From positions 1-28,331 of the forward strand of contig CAUUKX010000017.1 in the NCBI GenBank assembly GCA_963545585.1: 28,331 nt of DNA. Reading direction: 5' to 3'. The notes beneath the pieces are model-generated. The model was not told where the DNA came from. It saw only the letters and a program-made list of their open reading frames with translations, and ran no database searches. Positions 15,860 through 22,870 of this stretch are shown here, piece after piece; position 1 is the first letter of the stretch; the number at the start of each line of letters is the position of its first letter. Origin of the DNA: W11650 sp963545585. GTDB taxonomy: Bacteria; Bacillota; Clostridia; Lachnospirales; Vallitaleaceae. The position numbers were made by a program, and so were the translations under genes.

Positions 15860-16882
15860 TTACGGCCGCGGAATATGATACTGAGCCGGATCGTTCTTAG
15901 CTGCGCCCGCATCCCACAGCAGCCAGCAAACAAAAGATTCCCAGCTTTGATAAAACCTTTCCATATCAGCTATTTCCGGATAGTCTACATAAAGTTCTTT
16001 CAGACTATTTTGCTTGACAAATTCCTGCCACTTGCTATCCTTAACCGCTTCCAAAGCCGCTTTTCGAAGTGCCTCTTTTACTTCTTCCGGACAGTCCTTA
16101 TCCACCACCAGACTAAGCGGCGTAAACGGCATCGATAAATATTTTTCCGCTTCCGGCATCACCTCAGTCAAAACTGGCACATCCTGATGCTGCGCCAGCC
16201 GTTCTTTGGCGGAAACACCCAGCAATTTTAAATCGCCGCTTTTTAGATAAGCGGTTACCGTTGAATAATTGGAATTGGTAAAATCAACCTGATCGCCCAA
16301 AACAGCGGTGATACATTCCGCCCCACTGGCATACGCCGTTAATGCCATCTCCAGCCCCAACTGATTATAAATCAGCGCCTGAACATGACCAGAACCACCG
16401 GGACCGGTATACGACATTTTGACCTTGCCCGGCCGGGCTTTCATATCATGGATTAAATCTTCTAACCGGTTGTATTTTGAATTCTTATTTACCACAATGA
16501 CCTTGGGGTCATCGACTACCGCCATAATCGGGGAAAAATCAGCATAACTGTAATCTGAAATGCCCATTACCTTTTGCGTCCCCAAAGAGTCGGCAGTATA
16601 AAGAACGGTATAACCGTCCGGTTTCGCATCCAGCACCGTTTTCGTACCGACTGAACCAGACGCACCCGATTGATTGATAATAACAATCGATTGGCCAAGC
16701 TGCTTTTCCAGCGCCAGAGCAAATTGCCTGCCGGTTACATCCGTCGTTCCGCCAGCTCCATAAGGAATAATCATTGTAATTTCCTTTTTCGGATAGCCCG
16801 CTCCTGAATCTCCGCTGTTTTGACACGCCGTTATTCCGGCTATCAGTGCCACACATAATAGCCATATTATTCCTTTTTTCAT
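15860..16882 (-). CDS. tctC: Tripartite tricarboxylate transporter substrate-binding lipoprotein (TctC/Bug family)
   Basis: A 340-aa lipoprotein. The signal peptide ends in a lipobox-like AGITAC with Cys20 as the lipidation site, so the protein is tethered to the outer face of the membrane. The mature part follows the Bug/TctC pattern: YPKKEITMIIPYGAGGTTD near the N-terminus (residues ~30-48), then LGQSIVIINQSGASGSVG and AKPDGYTVLYT. Length is normal. It is the first gene of the tct group, separated from tctB by 249 bp that include palindromic copy C. A purine-rich RBS precedes the ATG. The ligand is a carboxylate by family; its place next to the ascorbate operon hints at, but does not show, a related sugar-acid substrate. 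Confidence 0.93.
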   Translation of the reverse strand: MKKGIIWLLCVALIAGITACQNSGDSGAGYPKKEITMIIPYGAGGTTDVTGRQFALALEKQLGQSIVIINQSGASGSVGTKTVLDAKPDGYTVLYTADSLGTQKVMGISDYSYADFSPIMAVVDDPKVIVVNKNSKYNRLEDLIHDMKARPGKVKMSYTGPGGSGHVQALIYNQLGLEMALTAYASGAECITAVLGDQVDFTNSNYSTVTAYLKSGDLKLLGVSAKERLAQHQDVPVLTEVMPEAEKYLSMPFTPLSLVVDKDCPEEVKEALRKAALEAVKDSKWQEFVKQNSLKELYVDYPEIADMERFYQSWESFVCWLLWDAGAAKNDPAQYHIPRP

Positions 16883-16997
16883 TTCTCTGTGCTCTCTCCT
16901 GCTATGAAATGTTCTGTCAAAAAACTTTGCTTATTTCCTTTCAAAAAATACCATTTAATTGAAACTTCGTCAATCTTTTTTTCTTCCGGCACAATAA

Positions 16998-17033
16998 AAA
17001 AATAAGGATTATCCTCTATAAACCCTTATTTTT
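16998..17033. terminator. Intrinsic terminator between the regulator and tctC
   Basis: A perfect 10-bp stem, AAAAATAAGG (16998-17007) with CCTTATTTTT (17024-17033), has a T-rich tail on either strand. It probably ends the ula-regulator transcript before tctC, about 115 bp upstream of tctC. Confidence 0.7.
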
Positions 17034-17073
17034 CTCTTGCTGTGATCTTATTCCGTTTTTCTTTCAAGCGCAA

Positions 17074-17235
17074 TCATTCGCTCTGATTTCTTTCGCTGCT
17101 GTGGTGCAGTTTACCGCTTGTCAGCTCCTTTTTTTGCCAGATCTCAATATTTGTTACCAGTTCAAACCAGCCAAAATTATACCGGATACTTCCCATAAAA
17201 CAAGATTTTCGGTCGTATCCGGCATAGGTATCCAT
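17074..17235 (-). CDS. Short open frame of unknown status (53 aa)
   Basis: An ATG at 17235 opens a 53-codon minus-strand frame ending at 17074. The protein contains RYNFGWFELVTNIEIWQKKE and is fairly rich in aromatic residues. I recognise no family. There is no good Shine-Dalgarno sequence, so it may be a gene fragment or chance. It lies after the SorC regulator stop and before the terminator at 16998-17033. Confidence 0.15.
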   Translation of the reverse strand: MDTYAGYDRKSCFMGSIRYNFGWFELVTNIEIWQKKELTSGKLHHSSERNQSE

Positions 17236-17273
17236 TGGCGCAGCAACCGCATAATTTATCGATATTTGACGAA

Positions 17274-18233
17274 TTACACGTAGTCTTGCTGAATTGCCGC
17301 TAATATTTCTTTCACATTTTCTTCATCAGTAATCAGGGTATTGATGCCGCCTGCCTGCAATAAAGCCAAAATTGCCCGGGTCTTATACCGGCCGCCAGCC
17401 ACCAAAATATTTTGCTTGGCTTTCATCGTTTCAATATCCACGCCTATCACTTCCCGATTAATCGGCAAATCCAAAAACTCGCCGTTTTGGTCAAAAAAAT
17501 GAGCGCATAAAAAACCGACGCCATTGGCTTTGATAATCTGCGACTGGATATCGGAATCAATATAATTATCCCAAATTGCCAGCGAAGTGGCATTGCCGAT
17601 ATGACCAATTCCGCTGATAATCACATCGCAGTTTTGAATCATATTCAACGTATTGCGGACAATCGGCGTATTCTTAACCGCCTCTCTGGCTTTGGAGTCA
17701 TTGATGTATAAAGGGCAATGCAGCCCATACAACTCCGCCCCTAGATTTTGTGCCAGCAAGAGCCCTGCATGCCGGACATTTTCCGGGTCGCTCCCGGACT
17801 GAATATCACCAAACAGCTCCACCACTTTGATATCCCGATGATTTGACTTTGGCGTATATTTGGCCATTGCCTTGATATTCCGGCCCCAAGAAATCCCCAG
17901 CACCATATCATCTTTTAAAATCTTAGCCAGCTCTCCAGCTGCCGCTCGGCCACAGTCACGAATCGTTTTTTCCTCATCATCATAGCTTTTGGTAATCACT
18001 ACCTTATCCACCCGAAAAGCCTGCCGCAGCTGGCGGCTCAGCTGCTGATACGGATCGTCGCCGTAATGAATAATAATCTCCACGATTTTTCTTTCTCTGG
18101 CCTTTTTCAGCAGCCGGGAAACCTTTGGCCGGGAAAGATAAAGACTCCTTGCAATCTCGCTTTGGGTCTTATCCTCCAAATAATACATTTCCGCTACATC
18201 AATCAGCAGCTGCTGCTCCTCACTTTTGCTCAT
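17274..18233 (-). CDS. SorC-family sugar-binding transcriptional regulator
   Basis: A 319-aa regulator. The N-terminal helix-turn-helix (~10-50: LLIDVAEMYYLEDKTQSEIA, then SRPKVSRLLKKARERKI) is followed by the SorC/DeoR-type sugar-binding domain (PF04198). That domain begins around LSRQLRQAFRVDKVVITK and includes VLGISWGRNIKAMA and IISGIGHIGN. I prefer the ATG at 18233, which has AGAGG at good spacing, over the ATG at 18257, which has none. It is the last gene on the ula side and probably controls the ula operon, with a phosphorylated pathway intermediate as effector by analogy with the family. E. coli UlaR belongs to a different family (DeoR), so this would be a non-orthologous replacement. 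Two tandem degenerate repeats lie just upstream. Confidence 0.9.
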   Translation of the reverse strand: MSKSEEQQLLIDVAEMYYLEDKTQSEIARSLYLSRPKVSRLLKKARERKIVEIIIHYGDDPYQQLSRQLRQAFRVDKVVITKSYDDEEKTIRDCGRAAAGELAKILKDDMVLGISWGRNIKAMAKYTPKSNHRDIKVVELFGDIQSGSDPENVRHAGLLLAQNLGAELYGLHCPLYINDSKAREAVKNTPIVRNTLNMIQNCDVIISGIGHIGNATSLAIWDNYIDSDIQSQIIKANGVGFLCAHFFDQNGEFLDLPINREVIGVDIETMKAKQNILVAGGRYKTRAILALLQAGGINTLITDEENVKEILAAIQQDYV

Positions 18234-18282
18234 AAATTCCTCTACTCTGTCTATCATCCGTTTTACCGTTTTAAGACTTATT

Positions 18283-18399
18283 TTTGCCCCTTAAAGGGTG
18301 ATTAAATTTACCCTGCAATCGCTGCAACCCGAAATTTCAGCTTTGCCCCTTAATGGCGACTGAATTTGCTCCGCAAATATTACGTCCTGAGATTTTAGC
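18283..18399. repeat. Two head-to-tail degenerate ~59-bp repeats
   Basis: Unit 1 (18283-18341) and unit 2 (18342-18399) both start TTTGCCCCTTAA and end in ATTTCAGC or ATTTTAGC, with further matches at TGAATTT/TAAATTT and the central GCAA block. The units abut exactly. Unit 2 contains ATTTGC-TCC-GCAAAT; unit 1 contains the palindrome CCCTTTAAGGG read on the minus strand. They fill the space between ulaF and its regulator. Confidence 0.6.
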
Positions 18400-18414
18400 A
18401 AAGCTAAAATCTCA
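18388..18414. other. Perfect 12-bp hairpin over the ulaF stop codon
   Basis: TGAGATTTTAGC (18388-18399) pairs perfectly with GCTAAAATCTCA (18403-18414) across a 3-nt loop. The ulaF stop codon (18412-18414) is part of the stem. No T tract follows on the minus strand, so it is not a standard terminator; it may stabilise or process the mRNA. Confidence 0.6.
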
Positions 18415-19107
18415 TATTTGCCCGTAGTAGGCATTTTTGCCGTGTTTTCTCAGATAATGCTTATCCAGCAGTTCCTGCGGTAGCGGTTTGACGTCCGGGT
18501 TGATGGCTTCGGTACGCAGTGCCATTTTGGCTATCTCGTCTAAAACTCTGGCATTATGCACTGCTTCCGCCGCACTCTTGCCCCAAGTAAACGGCCCGTG
18601 TCCGGTCAGAATCACACCCGGCACTTCCAATGGTTTAATATTTCTTGCGGTTAAGGTTTCAGCTATCACATTGCCGGTTTCCTTCTCATAAGCCGAGTTA
18701 ATCTCCGCTTTCGTCAGCAGCCGGCAGCAGGGCACCGCCCCATAAAAATAATCCGCATGCGTCGTACCGTAGCAGGGAATATCCCGACCCGCCTGCGCCC
18801 ATGAGGTCGCCCATTCCGAGTGGGTATGAACAATGCCCTTTATTTCCAGATATTTTTTATACAGCACCAAATGCGTCGGCGTATCCGATGACGGCCGGTA
18901 GCGCCCCTCAATGACATTGCCGTCCAAATCAAGCACCACCATATCCTCGGCTTTCATCTCATCATAGCCAACTCCGCTGGGTTTAATCACCACATACTGC
19001 GTTTTATCATCAATCGCACTGGCATTGCCCCAAGTAAAGATAACCAGATTTTGCTTTTTTAACTCCAGATTCGCCAGCAGCACTTCTTCCTTTAATTTTT
19101 CCAGCAT
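18412..19107 (-). CDS. ulaF: L-ribulose-5-phosphate 4-epimerase (UlaF/AraD type)
   Basis: A 231-aa class II aldolase-family epimerase that converts L-ribulose-5-phosphate to D-xylulose-5-phosphate, the last step of ascorbate breakdown before the pentose phosphate pathway. Features are TWGNAS (25-30), KPSGVGYDEM, Asp75 in SSDTPTH, and Zn ligands His94 and His96 (VHTHSEW) and His170 (LTGHGPF), with Asp119 in THADYFYG. The ATG at 19107 overlaps the ulaE stop (TAATG) and has GGGAGG 8 nt upstream; an upstream ATG at 19140 lies inside ulaE and is less likely. I chose ulaF over araD because of the surrounding ula genes; paralogues UlaF, SgbE and AraD are hard to tell apart by sequence alone. Confidence 0.94.
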   Translation of the reverse strand: MLEKLKEEVLLANLELKKQNLVIFTWGNASAIDDKTQYVVIKPSGVGYDEMKAEDMVVLDLDGNVIEGRYRPSSDTPTHLVLYKKYLEIKGIVHTHSEWATSWAQAGRDIPCYGTTHADYFYGAVPCCRLLTKAEINSAYEKETGNVIAETLTARNIKPLEVPGVILTGHGPFTWGKSAAEAVHNARVLDEIAKMALRTEAINPDVKPLPQELLDKHYLRKHGKNAYYGQI

Positions 19108-19955
19108 TAAAACATTCCTCCCGCCTTTTGACTCAGCCATGCTTTTGCCGCCCTAATCTGCTCGGCCGCTTCTGCCTGACTGACTTCTTTTTGATTATCG
19201 GCCCACATTTCAATTAAAAACGGGCCGGCATACTCCCATTCCTTAATCTGAGCCAGCAAGCCGGCAAAATCAACCGTTCCCTCGCCAAACGGCACACATT
19301 TAAACACATTCGGCTGCGTATCCTTTAAATGAATGGCTACAATATGCTGCCAGCCCAGCTTTAATTCACCGACCGGATCCTCCGTCCACTGCGATAAATT
19401 GCCAAGGTCAGGATAAATCTTCAGCCACGGCGAAGCAATCTCATCAATATACTCCAGACAACGGCTGATCGTGCCAATAAACTCCGTATCCATAATTTCA
19501 ATCGACAGCATGACATTGGCCGCCGCCGCTTCCTTGGCCGCCTGCCTTAATCCGTCCTTAAATCTGGCCTTGGTTTCGGCATCTGCCGGCTCATAATAAA
19601 CATCATAGCCGGCCAACTGAATATTGCGAATGCCCAAATCCTGAGCCAGACGAATTGCCTGCGTCATAATTTCATACGCTTTTTGCCGAACCCCTTCCTC
19701 TTTGCTGCCATACGGAAAACGACGATGAGCACTTAAACACATTGACCGAATTTCAAAATCCTGCTCAGCCAAGAGTTCCCTTAAGTATTTCCTGGTTTCC
19801 CTGCTCCATTTCAGTCTGGCCAGCCGCTCGTCCGACTCATCAATTGAAATCTCAATAAAGTCAAAACCGGCCTCCTTGGCTATTCGTATCTTATCCGCCC
19901 AATCAAAGCAATTGGGAATCGCCTTTTCATAAATTCCAATCGGATTCTTTTTCAT
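19107..19955 (-). CDS. ulaE: L-ribulose-5-phosphate 3-epimerase (L-xylulose-5-phosphate 3-epimerase)
   Basis: A 282-aa TIM-barrel enzyme of the xylose-isomerase-like/AP endonuclease 2 superfamily that converts L-xylulose-5-phosphate to L-ribulose-5-phosphate. It follows E. coli UlaE closely by eye: PIGIYEKA at the start, FDFIEISIDESDERLARL, MCLSAHRRFPYGS, NIQLAGYDVYY, VPFGEGTVDF and LIEMW. Probable metal ligands are Glu153, Asp183, His209 and Glu249. The ATG at 19955 is one base after the ulaD stop and gives the family length; the frame is open upstream but runs inside ulaD. It is part of a tightly packed ulaB-D-E-F block. Confidence 0.95.
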   Translation of the reverse strand: MKKNPIGIYEKAIPNCFDWADKIRIAKEAGFDFIEISIDESDERLARLKWSRETRKYLRELLAEQDFEIRSMCLSAHRRFPYGSKEEGVRQKAYEIMTQAIRLAQDLGIRNIQLAGYDVYYEPADAETKARFKDGLRQAAKEAAAANVMLSIEIMDTEFIGTISRCLEYIDEIASPWLKIYPDLGNLSQWTEDPVGELKLGWQHIVAIHLKDTQPNVFKCVPFGEGTVDFAGLLAQIKEWEYAGPFLIEMWADNQKEVSQAEAAEQIRAAKAWLSQKAGGMF

Positions 19956-19956
19956 G

Positions 19957-20610
19957 CTAACTCCAGTATTTGGCAATCGTGGCCTGGAACTCTTCCGCAG
20001 CCTTGCGCGGACACTGCGCATCCCGAATTCCCCGGCCGGCAATAAAGCAGTAAATCGGGTAATCCTTAAACAGTTCAATATCTTCTACATTTAAGCCGCC
20101 GGTCACCGTCACCAAAAAGCCCATATCGCACAGCTTGCCAATCTTTTGCAAATCGGCCTCGCCCCAGTTTTTACCGGCTGCCTGCGCATCCCGGGAGCGA
20201 TGGTAAACCACCTGTTTCAGTCCGGCGTCCAGCCAGCCCTGGGCCTGCTCATAGGTCCAGTCTCCGTACAGTTCGATTTGAACATCGCGCTCGCCGTCCA
20301 TACTTTTCGCCACTTCCAGCATGCCCTTCATTGTCGCCAGCTCTGCACAGCAAATCGCCGTCATCCACGTCGCGCCCGCGCCGTAGCATTGCTTGGCCAA
20401 AAGGCTGCCGGCATCCGCGCCCTTGATATCAGCTAAAATAATCTTATCCGGGTACAACGCCCGCAGGCAGCGCACCGGTTCTAACCCAGCCGCAACATGC
20501 AAAATCGTGCCCACTTCAATCACGTCAATCACATCACCAATCTCACGAATCGCTGCCAGTCCGTCTTGTAACGAAGTATTATCCAAAGCTACCTGTAATT
20601 TTGGTTTCAT
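19957..20610 (-). CDS. ulaD: 3-keto-L-gulonate-6-phosphate decarboxylase
   Basis: A 217-aa (beta/alpha)8 enzyme of the orotidine monophosphate decarboxylase suprafamily that makes L-xylulose-5-phosphate and CO2. The catalytic pattern matches KGPDC: Asp10 in QVALDNT, Glu32 in IEVGT, the DIKGAD signature with Asp61, Lys63 and Asp66, and the VVYHRSRDA segment with His137 and Arg140. VTVTGGL and FIAGRGI form the phosphate-binding end. The closely related hexulose-6-phosphate synthase is the main alternative, but flanking ulaE/F/G settle it as UlaD. It starts 8 bp after ulaB with GGAGG. Confidence 0.95.
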   Translation of the reverse strand: MKPKLQVALDNTSLQDGLAAIREIGDVIDVIEVGTILHVAAGLEPVRCLRALYPDKIILADIKGADAGSLLAKQCYGAGATWMTAICCAELATMKGMLEVAKSMDGERDVQIELYGDWTYEQAQGWLDAGLKQVVYHRSRDAQAAGKNWGEADLQKIGKLCDMGFLVTVTGGLNVEDIELFKDYPIYCFIAGRGIRDAQCPRKAAEEFQATIAKYWS

Positions 20611-20618
20611 ATTGCCTC

Positions 20619-20897
20619 CTAACTTAACGCTTCTTCCAATTTGGTGCGAATTTCTTTTTCATCCAATAAATTAATCAGACCGATTACCTTTACATTCGCC
20701 GGTACGCTGAAATCCTTGGCAAACATATGCGACACCATCACCACATCAAAATCTTTGGCCTGCGTCTTGGCTTCGCCCACGCTGGCATGGTGGACACTGC
20801 AATCCTTGCCCATTTCCTTTAATATCTTTTCAATCTTCATTTTAATAATCATACTGGAACCCATACCATTACCGCAAGCTGCTAATACTTTTAACAT
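20619..20897 (-). CDS. ulaB: PTS ascorbate-specific EIIB component
   Basis: A 92-aa cytosolic PTS IIB protein of the lactose/ascorbate-like fold. The phosphorylatable Cys8 lies in the P-loop-like AACGNGMGSS at the very N-terminus, the hallmark of UlaB/SgaB. It passes phosphate from the EIIA (ulaC) to ascorbate bound to the EIIC (ulaA). The RBS is strong (AAGGAGG). It is separated from ulaA and ulaC by ulaG and by a GC-rich hairpin at 20938-20973, unlike the contiguous ulaABC order in E. coli. Confidence 0.93.
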   Translation of the reverse strand: MLKVLAACGNGMGSSMIIKMKIEKILKEMGKDCSVHHASVGEAKTQAKDFDVVMVSHMFAKDFSVPANVKVIGLINLLDEKEIRTKLEEALS

Positions 20898-20937
20898 TTG
20901 AATCCTCCTTCATACTTTTCCGATTCATTTATTTTCT

Positions 20938-20973
20938 GTGCGGTGAAACGCACCCTGCCCCGGCAGGCCGCAC
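20938..20973. other. GC-rich hairpin between ulaG and ulaB
   Basis: Outer arms GTGCGG (20938-20943) and CCGCAC (20968-20973) enclose an inner CCTGCC/GGCAGG pairing. No T tract follows on the minus strand, so it is probably an mRNA structure between coding parts of the operon and not a terminator. A second perfect hairpin, GACAGG-CTA-CCTGTC, lies near 21020-21035 in the same gap. Confidence 0.5.
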
Positions 20974-21084
20974 CTTATCCGCTTTTTTTACTTAACCAGT
21001 TCCTCATTTTTGCAGCGAGACAGGCTACCTGTCCTGCCTTAACACACAATATGTTACGACCTGCTCTGCACCATAACCTACCTA

Positions 21085-22149
21085 TTACAACAACGACTTA
21101 AACGGCAAATCCGGCTCAATCGTAAAGGCATCGTGGAAACCGCGATCAAACATGAACTCTAAGTCATCCTTATCCCGCGGCCAGACAAACTTTCCGCCAA
21201 CTTGCCAAATATACGGCTTAAACTGATATTTCAATCGGTTTTTCTTAAAGTTCCAAATCTCTAAAATCAGCCTCGGGTCGGCTAAGAAGTTCGTCCAAAT
21301 ATCGTGATGCACCGGAATAATCACCTTACATTTCAGGTTTTCCGCCATTCTCAGGATATCTTCAGCCGTAATCTTATCCGTCATTGCTCTCGGATTTTCG
21401 CCGTAAGCGCCCAGCGCCACATCAATCTTAAAATCATTGCCATGTTTAGCAAAGTAATTGGAATGATGCGAGTCGCCGCTGTGATAAATCGTGCCGCCCG
21501 GCGTTTCAATCACATAATTAACCGCTCTTTCATCCATATCCTGCGGCATTTTATCCTTTAAGATTACACCCTTAGGTGCTGTTACCAGTTCTGTCCGGTC
21601 AAATGCTTCCACCACCGAAATTTTTGTGTCCTTAACCGTAATGACATCCCCCGGTTTCACCACGATACAGCGGTCAGCCGGAACTCCCCAGCCCGTCCAT
21701 AAATCAACACATGTTTTCGGGCCGATAAACTTAACCGATGCGTCACAGTTTTGAATCACCGCCGCCGCCACATTTTCATCAATATGGTCGCCGTGATCAT
21801 GCGTTGCCATGATGGCATCAACCTGCCGAATAGCAAACGGATCAATCACTACTGGCACATTCCGCAGATTGGGCTGCAAAGCCACGCAGCCAATCATTCT
21901 CTGATGCTGATGCTGCTCGGTCATCAATTTATTTTTTCTTGTCCTTTTGCCGCTTTTAACCCATAAGTCAATACATAAATTGGTGTTGTTTTCGGTTTTA
22001 ACCCACAGGCCGACACAGCCCAGCCACCACATGGCAAAAGTGCCCGGTGCTACAACTTCTTCTTCAATCTCCTCATTCAGCCAAGTTCCCCATTCGGGAA
22101 ATACACTTAAAATCCAACTTTCTCTTGTAATTGTATCAATTTTGCTCAT
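21085..22149 (-). CDS. ulaG: L-ascorbate-6-phosphate lactonase
   Basis: A 354-aa metallo-beta-lactamase-fold hydrolase, the same length as E. coli UlaG. It opens L-ascorbate-6-phosphate to 3-keto-L-gulonate-6-phosphate in the cytosol. The metal motif THDHGDHID is at 116-124; IYHSGDSHHSNYF and VIIPVHHDIWTNF supply the later ligands. The N-terminal ESWILSVFPEWGTWLNEEIE segment is typical for UlaG. The ATG has AAGGAAG upstream. It lies between ulaC and ulaB, with a 210-bp gap on the ulaC side that holds a degenerate palindromic repeat. Confidence 0.96.
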   Translation of the reverse strand: MSKIDTITRESWILSVFPEWGTWLNEEIEEEVVAPGTFAMWWLGCVGLWVKTENNTNLCIDLWVKSGKRTRKNKLMTEQHQHQRMIGCVALQPNLRNVPVVIDPFAIRQVDAIMATHDHGDHIDENVAAAVIQNCDASVKFIGPKTCVDLWTGWGVPADRCIVVKPGDVITVKDTKISVVEAFDRTELVTAPKGVILKDKMPQDMDERAVNYVIETPGGTIYHSGDSHHSNYFAKHGNDFKIDVALGAYGENPRAMTDKITAEDILRMAENLKCKVIIPVHHDIWTNFLADPRLILEIWNFKKNRLKYQFKPYIWQVGGKFVWPRDKDDLEFMFDRGFHDAFTIEPDLPFKSLL

Positions 22150-22239
22150 TCTTACTTCCTTTCATTCATCAATTTACTGAGTTGACAGTTTCGTTTTTTA
22201 GCCGCAAAAGCTACTATTTCGATAAACCACTCATAATTT

Positions 22240-22319
22240 ACTCACCTTCCCCCTAATCGAAAGCTTCGCTTTCTGCCATAGTCTTTTTAGGCTCTATCCC
22301 GCTCAGAGAAAGGGTGGCA
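22240..22319 (-). repeat. Degenerate relative of the palindromic element (copy D)
   Basis: The order CTCACCTTCCCC, CTAATCGAA, a short hairpin (AAAGC-TTC-GCTTT), TTTTTAGG core and a closing GAGAAAGGGTGG parallels copies A-C, but the ends no longer match well. It lies in the ulaC-ulaG gap. Confidence 0.45.
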
Positions 22320-22359
22320 TTATGTAAATGGATATTTGCTTAGCCCAAAGCTTTTCCCT

Positions 22360-22806
22360 TTAATTCTGCGGGCGAAAAGCCTTGACGATTTCTGCCGCAT
22401 CATCTGTTTCAAACAGCATATTCTTTTTTTCCTCATCCGATAAAATGCTGACAATCTCCTGTAGCACCAAAATATGCGTATCGCTTTCCGTGCAGGAAAG
22501 AGAAATAAAGAGCCGGGCATTGGCCGAACCGTCCGCCTCAAAAGCCACTGGTTCTTCAAACCGGGTTACGCTGTAACCGGGTTTTATCGCCCCTTTTTCC
22601 GGCCGGGCATGCGGCAGAGCGATATCCGGCGCAATTACGATATACGGCCCGAACTCTTTGACACAGTCAATGATGCTGTCCACATAAGACTCTTTAATAT
22701 AACCGCCCGCCAGTAAGTCCTTTGTCGCAATCCGAATCGCCTCTTCCCAATCTTTGGCCGATTTTTCAAACCGAACTAATTGTGTGGTTAATTCAAATCC
22801 TTCCAT
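22360..22806 (-). CDS. ulaC: PTS ascorbate-specific EIIA component
   Basis: A 148-aa protein of the mannitol/fructose-type EIIA fold. The phosphorylated His66 is in IALPHARPE, the family signature. It takes phosphate from HPr and gives it to UlaB. Length and the FISLSCTESDTHILVLQEI segment fit UlaC/SgaA. A GGAGAG RBS precedes the ATG. It is the second gene of the operon, 64 bp after ulaA, with an intervening stem-loop. Confidence 0.92.
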   Translation of the reverse strand: MEGFELTTQLVRFEKSAKDWEEAIRIATKDLLAGGYIKESYVDSIIDCVKEFGPYIVIAPDIALPHARPEKGAIKPGYSVTRFEEPVAFEADGSANARLFISLSCTESDTHILVLQEIVSILSDEEKKNMLFETDDAAEIVKAFRPQN

Positions 22807-22846
22807 TTTTCTCTCCTCTTTTCCGTTGCCTTATTTTATTCAAGAA

Positions 22847-22866
22847 AAGGGGCATACCTGCCCCTT
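22847..22866 (-). terminator. Stem-loop with T-rich tail between ulaA and ulaC
   Basis: AAGGGGCA-TACC-TGCCCCTT is a perfect 8-bp stem with a tetraloop, just after the ulaA stop. On the minus strand the tail reads TTTTCTTG, weak for full termination. It may partially reduce transcription into ulaC or protect the ulaA mRNA end. Confidence 0.5.
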
Positions 22867-22870
22867 CGCT

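Larger units (their letters stand above)
16883..17273. other. Intergenic region between the SorC regulator and tctC
   Basis: This 391-bp gap contains a terminator hairpin at 16998-17033 and one short minus-strand open frame (17074-17235), both listed separately. I see no convincing tctC promoter and no other gene. Confidence 0.5.
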
